This document shows positions 61,667 to 64,000 of a DNA stretch of 64,000 bases, in pieces; within the stretch, counting starts at the first letter, position 1, and each line of letters opens with the position of its first letter. Both the position numbers and the translations under genes were made by a program. The DNA is from RYN-230 sp963770535 (GTDB lineage: Bacteria > Actinomycetota > Actinomycetes > Streptosporangiales > Streptosporangiaceae), in NCBI GenBank assembly GCA_963770535.1, contig CAVYPZ010000002.1, positions 1 to 64,000 of the forward strand, read 5' to 3'. Under the pieces are notes generated by a model that did not search any database, was not told where the DNA came from, and worked only from the letters and a program-made list of their open reading frames with translations.

Positions 61667-62817
61667 CGGGCCTCCTCGCCGGCGAACGAGTCGAGGTAGG
61701 CCGCATACTGCTCGCGCTCGGAGTCCAGCAGCGGGTTCGGCCCGGCGTAGACGTTCTCGAAGATGGCCAGCGGCTCCGGGTCCGGCATCTCCAGGCAGGC
61801 CTGGCGGACCCGGCGGCCCAGCTCGTCCGCCTCTGCGTCCACCCCCTCGAGGAACGCGGCGCCGGCGGCACCGCTGCGGACGAGGTAGGCCTTGACCCGC
61901 TCGATCGGGTCCTTGAGCTTCCACGCCTCCAGCTCGCTGGCCAGCCGGTACCGGGTCGGGTCGTCGGTGGTGGTGTGCGCGCCCATCCGGTAGGTGTACG
62001 CCTCGATGAGCGTGGGGCCCTGGCCTTCACGGGCCGCCTGCATGGCCTTCCTGGTCACCGCCAGGCAGGCGAGCACGTCGTTGCCGTCCACCCGCAGGCC
62101 GGGGAAGCCGAACCCGCTGGCCCGCCGGTAGAGCGGGATGCGGCTCTGCCGCTCGAGCGGCTCGGAGATGGCCCACTGGTTGTTCTGGCAGAAGAACACG
62201 ACCGGCGCGTTGAACACCGACGCCCAGATGAACGCCTCGTTGACGTCGCCCTGGCTGGTGGCGCCGTCCCCGAAGTAGGCGATGACCGCTTCCCCGTCCT
62301 CGCCGACCGCGCCGTCACGCTGGATGCCCATCGCGTACCCGGTGGCGTGCAGCGTCTGCGCGCCGATCACGATCGTGTAGAGGTGGAACCGGTACGTGGC
62401 CGGATCCCAGCCGCCGTGGCTGACCCCGCGGAACAGCTCCAGCAGCCGCGTCGGGTCCAGCCCGCGGCACCAGGCCACACCGTGCTCGCGGTAGGTGGGG
62501 AAGGCCATGTCCCGCGGCCCGAGCGCGCGGCCCGAGCCGACCTGGGCTGCTTCCTGCCCGAGCAGCGAGGCCCAGATCCCGAGCTCGCCCTGCCGCTGGA
62601 GGGCGATGGCCTCGGTGTCGATCCTGCGGACCAGGACCAGGTCCCGGTACAGGTCTTTCACCTCGTCGTCGGTGAGCTCCAGCGGGTAGTCCGGATGCTC
62701 GACCCGCTCACCCTCGGGGGTGAGCAGCTGGATGGTTTCGGTGCGCGGTCCCGGCGGCCGGTTCAGGCCTCCCGGGCTTCCTGGTGCGGTGACCGCACCG
62801 TCGGCGTCGACGGTCAC
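61663..62817 (-). CDS. bkdA: 2-oxoacid dehydrogenase E1 alpha subunit
   Basis: A 384-residue TPP-binding subunit. The TPP motif runs from 'AYFGDGATSQGDVNEAFIWA' to 'VFFCQNNQWAISEP' (GDG...NN). Other marks: 'VLVRRIDTEAIALQRQGELG', 'PTYREHGVAWCRGLDPTRLL' and 'YRMGAHTTTDDPTRYR' (phosphorylation-loop equivalent). It resembles branched-chain rather than pyruvate E1alpha. I chose GTG 62817, which follows GAGGGAG by 8 nt. It is the first gene of the E1alpha-E1beta-E2-Dabb operon, behind three direct repeats. Confidence 0.94.
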   Translation of the reverse strand: MTVDADGAVTAPGSPGGLNRPPGPRTETIQLLTPEGERVEHPDYPLELTDDEVKDLYRDLVLVRRIDTEAIALQRQGELGIWASLLGQEAAQVGSGRALGPRDMAFPTYREHGVAWCRGLDPTRLLELFRGVSHGGWDPATYRFHLYTIVIGAQTLHATGYAMGIQRDGAVGEDGEAVIAYFGDGATSQGDVNEAFIWASVFNAPVVFFCQNNQWAISEPLERQSRIPLYRRASGFGFPGLRVDGNDVLACLAVTRKAMQAAREGQGPTLIEAYTYRMGAHTTTDDPTRYRLASELEAWKLKDPIERVKAYLVRSGAAGAAFLEGVDAEADELGRRVRQACLEMPDPEPLAIFENVYAGPNPLLDSEREQYAAYLDSFAGEEAR

Positions 62818-62833
62818 GTACCACTCCCTCTGC

Positions 62834-62897
62834 TGGTGGGGTTCACGAGCCCCCATGGTGGTGGGGGTTCACGATGCCCCATGGTGGTGGGGTTCAC
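62834..62897. promoter_or_regulatory. Three direct repeats upstream of bkdA
   Basis: TGGTGGGGTTCAC recurs three times with ends at 62846, 62872 and 62897 (25-26-bp spacing, about 2.5 turns), the second with one extra G. The longer repeats also share CCCCATGGTGG. The location just before the operon start suggests regulator sites, or a recent small tandem duplication. Confidence 0.5.
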
Positions 62898-62975
62898 TAG
62901 GGCCATCGTGGCAGACGAGGCTCCGTCCCGGGAAACCCCGGTGCACAGGAGCAGACTCCAGGGAGGCGGGAACCA

Positions 62976-63218
62976 GTGGCCCGAATTGTCGTCAACGTGA
63001 TGCTCCGCCAGGAGATCCACGATCCGCAGGGGGAGGCCATCGCCAGCGCGGCGCACCGGCTCGGCTTCGGGCAGGTGCTCGGGGTCCGGCAGGGCAAGCG
63101 GTTCGAGGTGGAACTCAGCGGGCCCGCGGACGAGTCCGCGCTGGCCCGGGTGGCCGAGCTGGCTGGTGAGCTGCTGGCCAACCAGGTGATCGAGGAGTTC
63201 ACGGTGCACGAGGGCTGA
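62976..63218 (+). CDS. purS: Phosphoribosylformylglycinamidine synthase subunit PurS
   Basis: An 80-residue subunit of the FGAM synthase complex (PurS-PurQ-PurL) in purine synthesis: 'VARIVVNVMLRQEIHDPQGE', 'GFGQVLGVRQGKRFEVEL' and 'ELLANQVIEEFTVHE' are classic PurS blocks. Start GTG 62976 with GGGAGG upstream. purQ, which normally follows directly, is not present; the next gene is an anti-sigma kinase, so purS is separated from its partners here. Confidence 0.93.
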   Translation: MARIVVNVMLRQEIHDPQGEAIASAAHRLGFGQVLGVRQGKRFEVELSGPADESALARVAELAGELLANQVIEEFTVHEG

Positions 63219-63358
63219 CCCGGGGCCGGCTGGCCAGGCACCAGGGCCTAGCCACATAACACTAAGAGTTCACGATTATCCGCGCCAGGGCCGGGAAAGG
63301 ACACAAGTGGCCAGCACCAACACGGGATGAGGGACCTGAAGGGCGGATGCGGGCTCAC

Positions 63359-64000
63359 ATGAGACGCGCCGAGGAGTCGATTGTGGACGTTGAGTTCTGC
63401 CTGGTCTTTCCGCATGAGGCACTCAGCGTGCCGGTCATGCGCCGGGTCCTGGGCGACACCCTACGCCGGCTCGGGGCCGATGAGGAAGGGGTCAATGACC
63501 TCCTCCTCGCGGTGACGGAGGCCTGCACGAACGTGCTCAAGCACGGTGCGCCCGGCCCCCGCTACGAGATCGTCGCCCGGATCGGCCAGCGTGGCTGCCT
63601 GATCCAGGTGCTGAACGACGAGCGCGGCCTCGACTCGCTCATGGTGCCTGCCCCGCGCCGGCCCATGTGGGACGCCGTGCACGCGCCGTCACGTTTCCGG
63701 CGCCGGTCCGGCGGGGCCGCGGCCCGCAGGGCCTCCTCACGGGCCGTGGGGCGGTGGCGCGCTCCCGGGCGGCCGCTGACCGCGGACCACCAGCCGCTGG
63801 CCGGGGGCCAGCGGCCGCTGACCGAGGACCAGATGATCGCCCTGCTGCCGGAGTCGGGCCGCGGCCTGGCCATCATGCGGGCCTGCGTGGATGATGTGAC
63901 GCTGAGCAGCGGGCCGGGGATGGGCACCGTGGTCTCCCTCGAGAAGCGGATGGCCTGGCGGGCCGACGCGCCCCTGCTGGAGGGGCTGCTGCGCGACGCC
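63359..64000 (+). CDS. RsbW-like anti-sigma serine kinase (partial, window edge)
   Basis: A HATPase_c-type single-domain kinase, open at the window end (214 codons visible). The N-box is 'NDLLLAVTEACTNVLKHGAP' and the G2 box 'ESGRGLAIMRACVDDVTL' is intact. The G1 region 'VLNDERGLDSLMVP' is altered from the usual D-x-G-x-G. Between the boxes lies an extra segment of about 70 residues rich in Arg, Pro and Gly with a thrice-repeated RPL/QPL-(T/A) pattern, absent from ordinary RsbW. It may act with the PAS-PP2C protein at 6.3 kb (inference). Confidence 0.8.
   Translation, partial: MRRAEESIVDVEFCLVFPHEALSVPVMRRVLGDTLRRLGADEEGVNDLLLAVTEACTNVLKHGAPGPRYEIVARIGQRGCLIQVLNDERGLDSLMVPAPRRPMWDAVHAPSRFRRRSGGAAARRASSRAVGRWRAPGRPLTADHQPLAGGQRPLTEDQMIALLPESGRGLAIMRACVDDVTLSSGPGMGTVVSLEKRMAWRADAPLLEGLLRDA

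Noticed and set aside
60672..62030. N-terminal extension of the E2 frame through E1beta and E1alpha
   Set aside because: The lipoyl domain begins at 60671; the upstream text is out-of-frame sequence of the E1 genes.

Overview
The window reads as chromosomal DNA of a high-GC Actinomycetota, most likely a filamentous or soil-type lineage. The evidence is the very GC-rich third codon positions, frequent GTG starts, and family content: a mycobacterial-type SerC, citrate synthase 2, a dUMP-forming type Dcd, SpoIIE/RsbW-type phosphatases and anti-sigma kinases, DUF1206, DUF1707, DUF2252, DUF3311-MctP, LytR-CpsA-Psr, and a branched-chain keto-acid dehydrogenase set. I cannot name the genus from sequence alone.

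1-11.1 kb is core-like: the end of a MarR regulator and an MFS exporter (both broken by indels), thpR, serC, a citrate synthase, pdxH, a DtxR/IdeR regulator coupled by start/stop overlap to a PAS-GAF-PP2C-ATPase signalling protein, a MerR-like protein with a membrane tail, an Hsp20 chaperone with a second MerR-type gene, and dcd.

11.1-32.8 kb is an accretion island anchored at a tRNA-Gly(CCC) gene. The 3' half of the tRNA recurs as about 44-bp copies at 13.2, 16.2 and 25.4 kb and as decayed copies at 27.0 and 29.7 kb. Most are preceded by a conserved arm of roughly 100 bp containing a CGTGCAATTAGC-type motif, and arms without the tRNA half occur at 15.3, 18.3, 30.5 and 32.75 kb. Two tyrosine-integrase remnants lie directly beside copies. 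Between the copies sit small cargo units: VapBC twice, HicAB, a histidine kinase/response regulator pair, phosphotransferases (one intact, one broken), a glycosidase-like protein with a divergent TetR, an IS701-type transposase, transposase scraps, a LapA-type membrane protein, a PHA-depolymerase-like hydrolase, a VOC protein and a GNAT acetyltransferase. Three toxin-antitoxin pairs and the intact phosphotransferase each lie directly next to an arm, so the region looks like a cassette array or graveyard of integrative elements.

33-46.7 kb is metabolic: a methylmalonyl-CoA-decarboxylase-like enzyme fused to an RsbRD-like N-terminal domain; a coupled alkylsulfatase - broken sulfate permease - GAP exporter operon; DUF2252; a homocysteine methyltransferase; a DUF3311/MctP monocarboxylate transporter pair; a solitary DNA methyltransferase; DUF1206 and other membrane proteins; glutathione peroxidase; and an SDR epimerase.

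46.7-53.4 kb is an envelope/exopolysaccharide block on the minus strand. A cellulose-synthase-like GT2, a GH26 lipoprotein and a GT39-like transferase are joined by 4-bp overlaps. A LytR-CpsA-Psr protein and a repeat-tailed coiled-coil protein lie nearby.

53.5-64 kb holds acyl-CoA and branched-chain catabolism (two acyl-CoA dehydrogenases and a bkd-type E1alpha-E1beta-E2 operon), purS, and an RsbW-like anti-sigma kinase cut by the window edge.

Several otherwise normal genes contain single-base-type frame breaks (near 205, 710, 1041, 6680, 12090 and 53690). These may be true pseudogenization or assembly error; the sequence alone does not separate the two.
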